Assembly: GCF_018829635.1 (NCBI RefSeq)
Contig: NZ_JAHKKG010000018.1
Coordinates: 109,022 to 173,021, forward strand
Length of the DNA stretch: 64,000 bases
Reading direction: 5' to 3'
DNA from: Paractinoplanes bogorensis
GTDB taxonomy: Bacteria; Actinomycetota; Actinomycetes; Mycobacteriales; Micromonosporaceae
Below, one piece after another: positions 32,318 through 42,200 of the stretch. A model generated the notes under the pieces. That model saw only the letters and a program-made list of their open reading frames with translations. It did no database searches and had not been told where the DNA came from. The position numbers and the translations under genes are program-made. Each line of letters begins with the position of its first letter. Position 1 is the first letter of the stretch.

Positions 32318-33124
32318 ATGAGAACGGGGAGATATGCCGCGCTGGCCGCCGTCGTCGTGCTGGCCGTCGCCGGCTGCGCCAAGGATGACACCGGTGGCAC
32401 AACCGAGAGCGGCGTGGCCCTGGTCAAGTCGGGCACACTGACCACCTGCACCCATCTGCCCTACGCGCCGTTCCAGTCGAAGGACGCGAGCGGCAAGGTC
32501 GTGGGCTTCGACGTCGCGCTGATCGACCTGGTCGCGACCAGGCTCGGGGTGACCCAGTCGATCGTGGACACGCCGTTCGAGGGCATCAAGTCGGGCGCCG
32601 ACCTCAACTCGGGCAAGTGCGACGTGGCCGCGGCCGGCATGACCATCACCGACGAGCGCAAGCAGGTGCTCGACTTCTCCGAGCCCTACTTCGACGCCAC
32701 CCAGGCGCTCAACACGCTGGCCGGCAAAGAGGTCAAGACGCTCGAGGAGCTCAAAGGCCGGCGGATCGGCGTGCAGGGCGGCACCACCGGCGACGACTAC
32801 ATCAAGGCCCAGGTCAAGGAGAAGAACCTCGACCTCGAGGTGGTGGCCTACAAAGACCTGGCCGCGCTCCAGCAGGCCCTGGCGACCAACCAGGTGGCGG
32901 CGGCCGTGGGCGACCTGCCGGTGTGGAACGAATACATCAAGGAGAACCCCGGCCAGGCGGTCGTGACGGCCGGCTTCGACACCGGCGAGCAGTACGGGTT
33001 CGCGGTCAAGAAGGGCAACGCGACGCTGCTCAAGGCGGTCAACGACGCGATCGCGGCGGCGCGCACCGACGGCACGTACGACAAGATCTATGCGGAATGG
33101 ATCGGCGCCAAGCCGGCCAGTTGA
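32318..33124 (+). CDS. amino-acid ABC transporter substrate-binding lipoprotein
   Basis: This encodes 268 residues. The lipoprotein signal ends in the lipobox VAGC at residues 17-20, so the protein is anchored to the outer face of the membrane. The type 3 periplasmic-binding fold shows YAPFQSKDASGKVVGFDVALIDLVA, CDVAAAGMTIT.ERKQVLDFSEPYF and RRIGVQGGTTGDDY, the signature of polar amino-acid (glutamine/cystine/ectoine type) binders. The stop overlaps the permease ATG (TGATG). First gene of a three-gene transporter operon. Confidence 0.9.
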   Translation: MRTGRYAALAAVVVLAVAGCAKDDTGGTTESGVALVKSGTLTTCTHLPYAPFQSKDASGKVVGFDVALIDLVATRLGVTQSIVDTPFEGIKSGADLNSGKCDVAAAGMTITDERKQVLDFSEPYFDATQALNTLAGKEVKTLEELKGRRIGVQGGTTGDDYIKAQVKEKNLDLEVVAYKDLAALQQALATNQVAAAVGDLPVWNEYIKENPGQAVVTAGFDTGEQYGFAVKKGNATLLKAVNDAIAAARTDGTYDKIYAEWIGAKPAS

Positions 33125-33914
33125 TGAAACTCTCCCCGCGCCGGCGACGACGGATCTTCCGCGTCGCCGGCTACGTCGTCTTCGCGCTGGTCATCGCGAC
33201 CGTGCTGGCCGCCGCCGACTGGGGCCGGCTGTCCGACGCGTTCTTCCGGCTCGACGTCGCCCGCAGCATGTTCCCCGAGGCGATCACCGTCGCGCTGCGC
33301 AACACGATCCTCTACACGCTGCTGGCGTTCGTGTTCGGCCTGGTCGGCGGGCTCGTGCTGGCGCTGATGCGGCTGTCGACGATTCTGCCGTACCGATGGT
33401 TCGCCACCGCGTACATCGAACTGTTCCGCGGTCTGCCCTCGCTGCTTGTGCTCTTCATGGTCGGGTACGGCGTGCCGCTGGCCTTCCCCGACCGCGAGAT
33501 CCCGGGCGGCGTCTACGGATCGGTCACCCTCGGCCTCGGCCTGACCGCCTCCGCCTACATGGCCGAGACCCTGCGCGCGGGCATCCAGGCCGTCCCCAAG
33601 GGCCAGCTCGAGGCGGCCCGCACGCTCGGCATGTCGCACTCGCGCGCGATGGTGTCGATCGTGCTGCCGCAGGCCTTCCGCATCGTGATCCCGCCGTTGA
33701 CCAACGAGATCATTCTGCTGACCAAAGACACCTCCCTGGTGTACGTCCTAGGCGTCACGGCATCCACCATCGAACTGACCAAATTTGCCGGTGACGCGCT
33801 CAACCAGCGGGTCAACCCGACGCCGCTGGTGGTGGCCGGGCTGCTCTACCTGGTCATCACGTTGCCGCTGTCGCAGGTGGTGCGCGGGCTGGAGCGCCGG
33901 GCCGCGAGGGAGAG

Positions 33915-33918
<4 letters not shown>
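33124..33918 (+). CDS. amino-acid ABC transporter permease
   Basis: This encodes 264 residues with about five to six membrane helices. The HisM/GlnP pattern is clear: ELFRGLPSLLVLFMVGYG, then the EAA loop AETLRAGIQAVPKGQLEAARTLGMS and LPQAFRIVIPPLTNEII. A single permease probably works as a homodimer. It overlaps the binding-protein gene by 1 bp and the ATPase gene by 4 bp, so all three are translationally coupled. Confidence 0.92.
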
Positions 33919-34685
<767 letters not shown>

Positions 34686-34690
34686 CCGCG

Positions 34691-34935
34691 CGTTCGCGTT
34701 GTGGTTGTGCGCGGTGGGCGGCCGCGTTGTGGTTGTGCGCGGTGGACGGCCGTCTCTTCCCGCGACCGGGCCAGCGTGGCGCCGCCGTTGGCCGCGCCTT
34801 CCCGCGTTCGCGTGTCGTCCGTGCGTGCTGCGCGGTGGACGGCCGTCTCTTCCCGCGACCGGGCCAGCGTGGCGCCGCCGTCGGCCGCGCCTTCCCGCGT
34901 TCGCGTGTCGTCCGTGCGTGCTGTGCGCGGTGGAC
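34691..34935. repeat. tandem repeats, 28-bp and 93-bp periods
   Basis: TGTGGTTGTGCGCGGTGG occurs at 34701 and 34729 (28-bp period). A 93-bp unit starting GGTGGACGGCCGTCTC occurs at 34741 and 34834 almost unchanged, and a partial third copy starts at 34929. The stretch fills the gap between the ABC operon and the convergent GDSL gene. I see no gene or terminator in it. Confidence 0.85.
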
Positions 34936-34940
34936 GACTC

Positions 34941-36110
34941 TTACGGCGCGCTCCACGCCGCGTCGATCGACCAGGTGACGTCCGGAGCGATGCTCGCGAC
35001 GTTGTCGTAGCTGTTCGCTCCGCCGGGGGTGGCCAGCCACAGCTCGCTCGCGTAGTGGCGCAGGTATGAGCCGGGGAAGTTCCACGACGCCAGCCGTACG
35101 CCGCCCGGGGCGCTGCGAGCGCACCACGTGGCGTCGGCGCGCATCAGCGTGGTGCCGTCGTCGGCGCTGATGCGTACGCGGGAATTCTGGTGCCGCAGGT
35201 AGTAGCCCGGATAGTTGCGTGACTGCAGGCTGTAGCAGCCGCCGGCCAGGCCGGGCACGATCTGCCAGGTGGCGTCCTGCTTGAGCAGCGCGGAGCTGCC
35301 GCCGTCGACGTGCTCGGTGAAGCCCAGCCCGCCCTGATGCCGCACGTAGCGGTCGGTGTAGCCGCCCGTGGTCACGCGCAACGACCGGAACCCGGTGGGC
35401 AGCGTGGTCGCGGCACCGTCGTCACCGGCCGAACCGGGCACCGAGGCGAGCGCGGCGGCCCACCGGGCGGCCATCCGGTCGTAGCCCTCGCGGTTGGGGT
35501 GCACGCCGTCCGCGAGTTGCGCGGTGGTGAGCGCGGCGTGCATGTCCACGAAGTGCACCTTGGCGCCCTTGCCGCTGACGATGCCGGGAATCCGCGCGTT
35601 GTAGTTGTTGGCCGCGGCCTCACGGGCCGGGTCGCTGAACGGCACGATCGAGGCGACGAAGACGTCGGCGTTCGGGGCGGCGGCCCGGATCCGGTCGATC
35701 AGCGCGGACAGCCGGGCCGGCGCGTTGGCGACGTCGTAATTCTGCACGATGTCGTTCGTTCCGAGGTGAACGAGCACACTGCGCGGCGCGGTGGCGGTCA
35801 CCCAGCCGGTGGCCTGGGCGTCGACCTGGTCGATCCGCCAGCCCGAGTGGCCCTCGTGCTCGCGGTCGGGCAGGTCGGTCGGTCCGTTGGACTGCGAGCC
35901 GACGAAATCGACCAGATGGCCGGCGCCGGTGAGCGCGCGCCACAGGTTGATGCGGTAGCCGCCCGGGACGTTGAAGCCGTCGGTGATCGAGTCGCCCAGC
36001 GGCAGAATGCGGGCGCCGCCGGTGACCGCGGCCTGCGCGGGCGTCACGAGGGTGATCGTTGCGGTCAGGAGAAGGGCCAGAACTGTCGCACACCAACGGA
36101 ATACACGCAT
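34941..36110 (-). CDS. secreted GDSL/SGNH hydrolase with AbfB carbohydrate-binding domain
   Basis: This encodes 389 residues. The signal peptide is about 1-28 (CATVLALLLTATITLVTPAQA). The SGNH esterase domain (30-220) has ILPLGDSITDG (nucleophile Ser), the Gly and HLGTNDIV blocks and DGVHPNREG (Asp-His). The C-terminal domain (about 235-385) carries repeated RYVRHQ, YYLRHQ and SYLRHY units, the arabinofuranosidase-B (CBM42-like) beta-trefoil that binds arabinose side chains. It is probably an esterase acting on plant hemicellulose. AGGAGG precedes the ATG. Confidence 0.88.
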   Translation of the reverse strand: MRVFRWCATVLALLLTATITLVTPAQAAVTGGARILPLGDSITDGFNVPGGYRINLWRALTGAGHLVDFVGSQSNGPTDLPDREHEGHSGWRIDQVDAQATGWVTATAPRSVLVHLGTNDIVQNYDVANAPARLSALIDRIRAAAPNADVFVASIVPFSDPAREAAANNYNARIPGIVSGKGAKVHFVDMHAALTTAQLADGVHPNREGYDRMAARWAAALASVPGSAGDDGAATTLPTGFRSLRVTTGGYTDRYVRHQGGLGFTEHVDGGSSALLKQDATWQIVPGLAGGCYSLQSRNYPGYYLRHQNSRVRISADDGTTLMRADATWCARSAPGGVRLASWNFPGSYLRHYASELWLATPGGANSYDNVASIAPDVTWSIDAAWSAP

Positions 36111-36219
36111 CGGTACCTCCTGGCACCCAAGTTACGTGTTCGTTCCATCAATGTAAATGTGTCAATCTGTTGGTCTCTGTTCGCGCGGTCTCTGTTCACA
36201 CGGTCGTGTTCCGCGGCTG
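36111..36219. other. short AT-richer intergenic region
   Basis: It contains an AT-rich stretch (CATCAATGTAAATGTG) that may hold the GDSL promoter, and two direct GGTCTCTGTTC copies at 36172 and 36187. No gene was seen. Confidence 0.35.
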
Positions 36220-37104
36220 TCATACGGACGCGGGTATTGCCGCCCAGTCGGTCCAGGTGCGGCGCTGGAAGTTGCAGCCGGACCAGGTGGCGTAGTCGGA
36301 CAGCGGGCGGGCGCGGCCCAGCCCGTAACGTCCGTAGTTGGGATAGCGGAGCAGCGTGTTGACCCGCCGGCGGCTGGCCTTGTCGCGGGCGAGCCAGGCC
36401 GTGTTGTCGGTCCAGTGCCGGGGGCTGCCCTCACGGATGTAGTAGTGCCAGGCCAGCACCTCGGTCGGGTGGAACAGGTCGTAGCCCCAGGTGTAGGCGC
36501 GCAGCGAGACCGTGAGCTCCTCGCCGTGGAAGTACAGGTAGGGGTCGTAGGGCACCTCGTGCACAAAACTGCCCGCAGCGAACAGAAAACCGCCCGCGAC
36601 GAACCGTGCAGGCGCCGGCCGACCGTCACGAACGCTCAGTTCGCGCTGACCGAAGATGGGCAGACCGTCACCCGACCAGCCGGTCACCATCGTCTCGGTC
36701 GGCACCCCGGTGCCGGCGAACTCGTGCGCCGGTTCGTAGGTGGGCGGATAGCAGGTGACGACCGGCTTCGGCGCGCCGGTGGCCGCGGCCACCCCGACCA
36801 GCCGCTCGTCCCAGCCCTCGGTGAAGCGGGTGTGACTGTCGACCTGCAGGAACCAGTCCTCACCCCGGTAGTGCCGCATCACCTGGGCCCGGGCCCAGCA
36901 CGCCCCGAGGCTCTGCCCGGCATCGAACTCGAGCAGTTCGACCCGCGGATCGGCGACCAGGGCCGAGACGTCCTCGTCGCCGAGGTGCTGCCAGTTGACC
37001 ACGATCCGCAGGTCGTCCGGGCGGGTCGCCTTGGCCAGGCAGTCCAGCACGGTGTGCACGAGTTCGGGGTCGCGGTAGGCCGCCACCGACACAAAAATGC
37101 TCAC
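36220..37104 (-). CDS. GlcNAc-transferase-like glycosyltransferase
   Basis: This encodes 294 residues. It fits the GlcNAc-transferase (GT60, Skp1 GnT1-like) family: IFVSVAAYRDPELVHTVLDCLAKA at the start, SLGACWARAQVM, the metal-binding QVDSHTRFTEGWD, and the later FVAGGFLFAAGSFVHEVPYDPYLYFHGEE. It should transfer a sugar to a protein hydroxyl; no donor can be assigned. GTG at 37104 overlaps the preceding stop by 4 bp, so it is the last gene of the minus-strand T7SS-linked operon. It might glycosylate the giant or the repeat-rich secreted proteins; that is inference. Confidence 0.78.
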   Translation of the reverse strand: MSIFVSVAAYRDPELVHTVLDCLAKATRPDDLRIVVNWQHLGDEDVSALVADPRVELLEFDAGQSLGACWARAQVMRHYRGEDWFLQVDSHTRFTEGWDERLVGVAAATGAPKPVVTCYPPTYEPAHEFAGTGVPTETMVTGWSGDGLPIFGQRELSVRDGRPAPARFVAGGFLFAAGSFVHEVPYDPYLYFHGEELTVSLRAYTWGYDLFHPTEVLAWHYYIREGSPRHWTDNTAWLARDKASRRRVNTLLRYPNYGRYGLGRARPLSDYATWSGCNFQRRTWTDWAAIPASV

Positions 37105-38114
37105 TGCGCCACCAGCGCCTGCGACTGGAACAGCACCGCCAGCGCCCGATGCTCGTCGACGGCATCGACCACCGGGCGTCCGCCTTCGCTCAAAACATGC
37201 GCGAGCAGGTCCGGTTCCGGTGCGATCCCGTACGCCCGCAGGTAGTACGCGACCGAGTCGGTCCACAGCCATCGCCCGTCGGTGCGATAGCTCATCGGCA
37301 CCACGGCACCGCACCCCGGTTCGACCACGTCGGGCAGCCGCCCATCGGTGCCGAGCACGGCCGAGCCGCCGTCCAGATAGTCGGCCACGCGCTCACGCTC
37401 ATCACCGCTCAGCCGCAGCCGGTCATCCGCGAACGTCGCACCGTCCGCGGTGACCTCGTCGAACACCCGGGCGATCCGGATCGGTTCCGTGGCGCGGGCC
37501 GCCCAGAGCAATGCGCCCGCGTTACGCGCCGCCCGAACGTGCGCCGGCAGCTTGTGTCCAGGCGCATAGAACACAACTTCCGGTGCGTCCTTCGCTTCGC
37601 TGCGCGTCGCTTGCGCGTTTGTGGCTGGCGGCGGGACGGGTGGTTCGGTGTGCGTTGGTTGCTCGTTCTGTGCGTTTGTGGCTGGCGGCGAGACGGGCGG
37701 TTCGGTGTGCGTTGGCTGCGCGTTTGTGGTTGGCGGCCGGTCGGGCGGTTCGGTGTGCGTTGGTTGCTCGTTCTGCGCGTTTGTGGCTGGCGGCCGGACG
37801 GGCGGTTCGGTGCGCGTTGGTTGCTCAGTCTGCGCGTTTGTGGCCGTCGGCGGCGGGCCGTGTGATTCGACGATGAACAGTCGGGCCGGCGCTTCGGTGG
37901 GGGAGAGACGCCAGGCTCGCCACAGCGCGACCGCACCGGGCTGGGCCGACACCGCGGACACGACGGCCCGGTCGGTCTCGTCGTCGAGGGTCTGGCCGGT
38001 CAGGTCGAGCAGCGGCGGCACCGGAAGCGCGACCGGCGGTGGCCCGGCGGCCCCGAGCGGTCCGGGCGCCGGTGCGGGCCGGCCGGGCAGGGCGGGGACG
38101 AACGCGACGGTCAT
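37101..38114 (-). CDS. unknown T7SS-operon protein with internal repeat expansion (paralogue of the next gene)
   Basis: This encodes 337 residues and belongs to no family I recognise. The shared core with its upstream neighbour includes PPLLDLT, ALWRAWRLS, FYAPGHKLPAHVRAARNAGALLWAA, RIARVFDEV, DERERVADYLDGGSAVL and GCGAVVPMSYRTDGRWLWTDSVAYYLRAYG. Compared with that paralogue it lacks about 100 N-terminal residues and carries an insertion of about 85 residues made of PPATNAQNEQPTHTEPP-type repeats between SHGPPP and APEVVFYAPG. No signal peptide or membrane segment is present. It overlaps the glycosyltransferase gene by 4 bp and follows its paralogue by 1 bp. Confidence 0.6.
   Translation of the reverse strand: MTVAFVPALPGRPAPAPGPLGAAGPPPVALPVPPLLDLTGQTLDDETDRAVVSAVSAQPGAVALWRAWRLSPTEAPARLFIVESHGPPPTATNAQTEQPTRTEPPVRPPATNAQNEQPTHTEPPDRPPTTNAQPTHTEPPVSPPATNAQNEQPTHTEPPVPPPATNAQATRSEAKDAPEVVFYAPGHKLPAHVRAARNAGALLWAARATEPIRIARVFDEVTADGATFADDRLRLSGDERERVADYLDGGSAVLGTDGRLPDVVEPGCGAVVPMSYRTDGRWLWTDSVAYYLRAYGIAPEPDLLAHVLSEGGRPVVDAVDEHRALAVLFQSQALVAQ
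37605..37855. repeat. 60-bp coding minisatellite
   Basis: About four units, mostly 60 bp, with GCGTTTGTGGCTGGCGGC followed by GGCGGTTCGGTGTGCGTTGG and TTGCTCGTTCTG. One copy is 15 bp shorter. All lengths are multiples of three, so the minus-strand frame stays open and encodes the PPATNAQNEQ repeats. Confidence 0.85.
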
Positions 38115-38115
38115 C

Positions 38116-39171
38116 TCAGCGCACACCGGCCGGGCTCGCGGCGGCCGGACGGAACAGGGCCGCGAGCGTTCGGTGCTCGGCCACGTCGTCGATCGCGGGT
38201 GCGCGGAACTGACGGCTACGGACATGGTCGAGCAACTCGGCGTCGGGTGCCAGGCCGTGCGTTCGTACGTAATACGACACCGTGTCTGTCCAGACCCAGC
38301 GGCCGTCGGTGCGGTATGACATGGGCACCACGGCGCCGCGGCCCGCGTCGACGACGTCGGCCATCCGTTGCGTCGTCATCAGGAGTGGCCGGCCCGCTTC
38401 CAGATAGCGGGCGACACGCTCACGGTCGGCGTCGTCGAGCAGCGGATGGTCCGGCGCGAACCACGGCCCGGTCACCGGGTCGACGCCGTCGAACACCCGG
38501 GCGATGCCGATGCTGTACGGCTCCTCGGCCGTCCACAACAGAGCCGCGGCGCCCCGGGCCTGTGTCTGGTAGGCGGGCAGCTCGTCACCCGGCGCATAGG
38601 CCTCGACGGCGGATTCCGTCTCTTGCTGCAGCAACGCCGCCACGACCGGCAGATCGTCGGGCGGGACGTCGGCGGCGAGCACGAACACCCGTACCGGCGT
38701 GTCGCGTGGGTCGCTGAGACGCCAGGCGCGCCACAACGCGCGTACGGCGGGAATGCGAGTCATCGCCTCGACGGCCGCCGCGTCCGTCGCATCGGTGACG
38801 GCGGCGGTGAACGAATAGGGCACGTCGGTGAGGTCGAGCAGTGGCGGCGGGGCTTCCGGGGCGAACACCGCCGGATCGGCCACGGCGGGCTGGAAGTCGG
38901 CCGCGGGCATCGGCCACTGACCGGGCCGGGTCTCCGACAGCCCCGCCACCGCATCCGGCTCGGCCGCGGCCAGCAGCGCGAACTCCTCGTCGGTGGGGGC
39001 GAGCCCGGCCGCCGCGGCGATCGCGGCCACCGCCCGGGCGACGTCGGCCACCCGGCCCTCGGCCAGCGCGGTGCGGGCCGCCGCCATGTCGGCATCGGGC
39101 GCGTATCCGGCCACCCGCAGCAGCAGCCGGTGGAACTCCGCCCCGTAGGTCACCGTCCGGAACTCAGCCAT
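38116..39171 (-). CDS. unknown T7SS-operon protein (paralogue of the downstream gene)
   Basis: This encodes 351 residues. Residues 1-100 are helical (FHRLLLRVAGY, DMAAARTALAEGRVADVARAVAAIAAAAG). The rest is a mixed alpha/beta region with YAPGDELPAYQTQARGAAALLW, IGIARVFDGV, RERVARYLEAGRPLLMT and GRGAVVPMSYRTDGRWVWTDTVSYYVRTHG. The last block, ending in a helix, is the best conserved between the two paralogues. No catalytic motif is evident. The ATG at 39171 starts the conserved part; a frame open further upstream is not needed. It lies 58 bp downstream of the giant gene. Candidate roles are immunity or chaperone for that protein. Confidence 0.6.
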   Translation of the reverse strand: MAEFRTVTYGAEFHRLLLRVAGYAPDADMAAARTALAEGRVADVARAVAAIAAAAGLAPTDEEFALLAAAEPDAVAGLSETRPGQWPMPAADFQPAVADPAVFAPEAPPPLLDLTDVPYSFTAAVTDATDAAAVEAMTRIPAVRALWRAWRLSDPRDTPVRVFVLAADVPPDDLPVVAALLQQETESAVEAYAPGDELPAYQTQARGAAALLWTAEEPYSIGIARVFDGVDPVTGPWFAPDHPLLDDADRERVARYLEAGRPLLMTTQRMADVVDAGRGAVVPMSYRTDGRWVWTDTVSYYVRTHGLAPDAELLDHVRSRQFRAPAIDDVAEHRTLAALFRPAAASPAGVR

Positions 39172-39229
39172 GGCGCCATTCGACCACGCTCGTTCGTGCA
39201 TGATCGATGCCGGAAAGCCCGGTCTGCCC

Positions 39230-42200
39230 TCAAACCCCCGCGCGATGGTCCGCAAGCGCCCGCTGATGGGCCCGGATCGCGTCCCACCAGGCCCGCTCGG
39301 CCTCGGCAACGGAAGCATCGGCGCTGGTCAGGTCGGAACCCTGCGCACGCAGTCCGTCGCGCGCGGCCACCGCCGTGGTCCACGCCTTGGACGCGTCGGA
39401 CAGTTTTTCGGCGCTTTCGCGCAGCGGTGCCGGGACGTCCTCACCGGTCATGTCGCGCGCGGCCGAGTCGGTCAGGCGGATGACGACCGCGTCGTGCACG
39501 CGCAGTTCCGTGCCGCCGGAGCGGGTGCCCATCGGCGCGCGGCGGGTGGGTTCCGACGTCACGACGAAACGGAATTCCATCCCGTACGCATAAGTGCGGG
39601 TCAACTTGTCGGTCTCGGCGGCCACTTCGGCGGTCGTCTGTTGCGCGGCGGACGTCTTGCCGGTGGTCGCCTCGGTCTTGAGCTGCTGCGCCGCCGTGGA
39701 TTCGAACAAGGTCTGTTCGCGCTGCGACGACGCGCTCATGGCGCCGAAGTTGGGCCGGCTGCCCGTCGGGGCGCCCACGCCACCGCCCGCCGCGGGCAGC
39801 ACCGCCCCGGCCGAATACGTGGTGCCGGTTGTCTCCTCGCGCTTGGTCTCGTTGTCGTGGGTCGCGCTGCCGGACAGTTCGACGCGGGCGTCCACGCCGC
39901 CGAGCCGGGGGTGCGGGACGAGCCGCGCATCGACGTGCAGCGTGCGGTCACCGCCGCCCGGCAGGGGCACCCGGAACGTCCCACTGAGCATCGCCGGCAG
40001 CGCGGTCTTGAGCGTTTCGGCGCTCAGGCCGTCGCGCAACGCGGCGATCGTCGAGGAGTCCACGGTGACGCCGGAGTCGGCGATCGCGCGGGCCGCGGCG
40101 GCACGCAGATCCTTCATGTCGGCCGGCACGTGCTCCACGTTGAAGCGGCCCGCCTCGGGCAGACTCGGATGGCCGGGGGCGTCCCGCCACTTCTGCCGGG
40201 CGGTCTCGGTGCGCTGGGCGCGGGGGAGCGCGGTGGACGGGTCGGCAATGCCCAGGCGCGCGTCACCGGTGACCGGCGGGGGCAGCGTGTCGCCGGCCAG
40301 GGTGTGCAGTTTGACCGGCCGCACCTGCACGTCCCGGGCCACGATCGGGCTGCCGGTCTCCGTGCTGCCGCTGCCGAGGCGTTCGCCCCGGCTGATCGTC
40401 AGGTCGAACTCGACGTCACCGTTCCACGCCGCGACCGGTCCCTTGACCGCGGCTGCTCGTTTGTGCGTGACCTTGGCCGTTTCGACACGCTTGGTGTCGC
40501 GGCCGAACAGGTTGGCCGTAGCGCGCAATCCGGCGGCGAGCGAGCCGGTGGCCGCGCCGTGGCCGGGGCCGGCCGGATCGGACCCACGGAACAGTCCCAT
40601 AACACGGGCCGCGCCGGTGATGCCGAACGCCGTCCGCTGCGAAGTGCGCGTGTCCGTCGTCGTCAGCACCACCTTGCCGGCCGTGCCGAGTTGATCGACG
40701 TGCTCGATGCCCGCGAACTGTGGCGTGTCGGAGAAGCGAGCCTGCACGGTCAGGTAGTAGGTGTGGCCGCTGAGCCGGTCCTCCAGGCGCAACGGCTGGC
40801 TGCGACCGCCGTTTAGCGCGGTCGCCAGGTGCCGGTCGAGATCGGACAGGAATTCCTGCACGGTTCGCGCATTGTCGTGCGGTGTGCGCAGCGGCGAAGT
40901 GGGCAGCAAACGCTCGGCCGCCTGGGCGCCCAGCGTTTCGGCCAGCCGGCGCCGCAGGTGCGGGATGCGGTCGGTGAGGTCGATCGGGGTGGTGACACCG
41001 CCCAGCCCGATCGAGGCCGGCGGCGGGGCGAGGGCCGGCGCGGGCTGCCCCTCGGCGGTGTCCGGCGGCGTCCCCGCTGGCTGCTGGCCGGTGACAGTGG
41101 GCGCGGGCGTAGAGCTGGGCGCGGGCGTAGAGCCGGACGGCGCGGGGGTGGGGCGTTGGGCGGCCAGGTCGAGGAGCTCCTGGCGCTTGGTTTCGTGCAA
41201 CGTGTTGCGCGCGGCGGTGTGCACGTCGCGCAGTTCGGTCTGCTGCCGCTCCTGGGCGAAGCGCAGGTCGCGGAAGGTGCGCCGCTGCTCTCGCAGCAGG
41301 TCGTCGCGGGTGTCCGGGTCGGCCGCGGCCCGCTCGAACACCTGCTGCCGGGCGAGCGTCCGCAGCGCGTTCCGCTGGTCCTGCACGAGACGCGCGGTCT
41401 CGTCGACCTGATCCTGGCCGAGCGCCTGATCCCGGTCGGCGTGGGCGCGGTCGAGGTCCGCCTCGCGCAGCCGGTGCACCTGCTCCTCGGTCATCCACAT
41501 GACGACCGATCCGGGCAGCTTCACCTGGTTGCCGGCCCGGTGCACGCGGTCGTCCGAGAACACGTCGAGGCGGTCGATGTTGCCGCGGCGGCGGGTTTCC
41601 GCGATTACTTCGGCGTCGATGTCGAGGCGTACGGGAACACGGTTTTCCGGCCGTCCGGTCAGCCGCACCCGGGAATTGCCGGTCAGTTCCTGGCCGCGGG
41701 CCTTGCCCCAGCGCCGGGCGAACGGCTGGAACTGTGCCATCAGCAGCCCGCCCGGCCCGGCCCGCCCGGTCAGCCCGGAGAGCGAGGCGCTGCCGGTCGC
41801 CGAGACGGACGCCTCCCACTGGGTGCCGCGGCTCTGCTTGCCCGCGGTGCCAACGGCCAGGCTCCGCTTGGTCTTCTCGAACTCGCGGCCGGACAGCACC
41901 TGCGGGTTCGAGGGGCGCAGCCGTACGCCGGCCCGGCCGTGCACGTCGGCGACCCGGCGCGGATGGGTCAGTCCGTCGAGCACCACCGGGCGGCTGAACA
42001 GGCGCGGATCGGCGCCCAGGCTCTCCGGCGAGAACGCGTCGGCGATCGCGGACGACAGCTTGCCGTCGGGGAAGCCGAAGATGGGATCGCCCGAGGCGGT
42101 GACCAGAGTCTGCTTGACCGCGGCCTGCAGTTCGGCGGCTGCGGTGAACGCCTCGACGCGGTTACCGTCGAGATCGCGCGAATATCCGCCGGGCAACTGG

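Noticed and set aside
32140..32388. Small 82-codon gene between the lysyl-oxidase-like and binding-protein genes
   Set aside because: It overlaps the binding-protein gene in another frame, has no ribosome binding site and shows no recognisable feature.
39230..39600. C-terminal toxin domain at the end of the giant protein
   Set aside because: The last residues are a helical segment (AWWDAIRAHQRALADH) with no catalytic motif that I can identify.
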